Below, one piece after another: positions 63,670 through 64,000 of a stretch of DNA of 64,000 bases. Both the position numbers and the translations under genes were made by a program. Source of the DNA: Drosophila pseudoobscura (Eukaryota > Arthropoda > Insecta > Diptera > Drosophilidae); contig NC_046679.1 in assembly GCF_009870125.1 (NCBI RefSeq), positions 11,098,001 to 11,162,000 of the forward strand. The letters are read 5' to 3'. The notes under the pieces were generated by a model. The model searched no databases, was not told the origin of the DNA, and saw only the letters and a program-made list of their open reading frames with translations. How positions within the stretch are numbered: position 1 is the first letter of the stretch; each line of letters begins with the position of its first letter.

Positions 63670-63934
63670 AAAGATTCTATGACCTATACCAATAACTCGA
63701 AGATGTTCCATCCTCTAACCCTCCCAGTGCTCCATTAAAGATTCTATGATCGATACCTACACCTTAAAGATATGCCTAGAACCCTCCCTGAGATCCATTA
63801 AAGTTTCTATGACCTATACCTATACTTTGAAGATGTTCCATCTTCTAACCCTCCCAGAGATCCATTAAAGTTTCTATAAACTGCCAAGTTCCTTGAAGAT
63901 ATTCCATCCTCTAACCCTCCCAGAGATCCATGGT
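63670..63934. repeat. tandem repeat of about 66 bp, four copies
   Basis: Units begin with AAAG(A/T)TTCTAT at 63670, 63737, 63800 and 63867, with periods of 67, 63 and 67 bases. Each contains CCATC-type and CTAACCCTCCCAG(A/T)G blocks (degenerate in unit 2) and ends near GATCCATTAAAG. The last unit decays after 63934. It is a minisatellite inside the long intron. Confidence 0.88.
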
Positions 63935-64000
63935 AACCAAAAATAAAAGTAGGAAAATTGTTTTGTGGCCTGAATTGAGTCGTCATCATCTGCATAATCA

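Overview
The window is euchromatic Drosophila DNA. Long homopolymer and dinucleotide tracts, short 54-64 bp introns in one gene and multi-kilobase introns in others, DRE and Ohler core-promoter motifs, and a TLX-class homeobox gene all point there. Two DINE-1/INE-1 fragments of the form common in the obscura group, plus abundant microsatellites, suggest an obscura-group species. The species call is inference.

Layout: 1-3.66 kb is non-coding. At 3.67-4.03 kb (minus) is a small two-membrane-segment gene related to CNEP1R1/TMEM188. At 4.03-9.5 kb is non-coding sequence ending in a DINE-1 fragment, a dispersed repeat and the Fancm promoter (DRE, GGTATATTT motifs, Ohler motif 1). Fancm (plus, six exons) runs 9.58-14.07 kb. 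A probable minus-strand terminal coding exon of an unidentified gene lies at 14.43-14.53 kb. About 12 kb of non-coding DNA follows. C15, the Tlx/Hox11 homologue of the NK homeobox cluster, occupies 26.6-38.2 kb (plus, four exons), with a putative Inr+DPE promoter and a 3'UTR rich in Pumilio-type motifs. From 38.75 to 47.2 kb I see no gene. At 47.3-48.9 kb is an array of degenerate repeat units related to the sequence just upstream of Fancm. At 49.8 kb (plus) is a signal-peptide first exon whose donor opens a very long intron. Inside that intron, at 54.88-55.10 kb, lies the first coding exon of a gene on the opposite strand, and at 62.72 kb a textbook zero-nucleotide recursive splice site. The window ends in a four-copy tandem repeat of about 66 bp.

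Two gene styles are mixed. Fancm is a compact housekeeping DNA-repair gene with a motif-1/motif-6/DRE promoter. C15 and the two secreted or membrane-protein genes on the right are developmental or neuronal in style, with large introns and wide non-coding flanks. The Fancm, C15 and CNEP1R1-like calls rest on family features visible in the translations. The three single-exon calls rest on splice signals, frame and protein character, and their gene identities are unknown.
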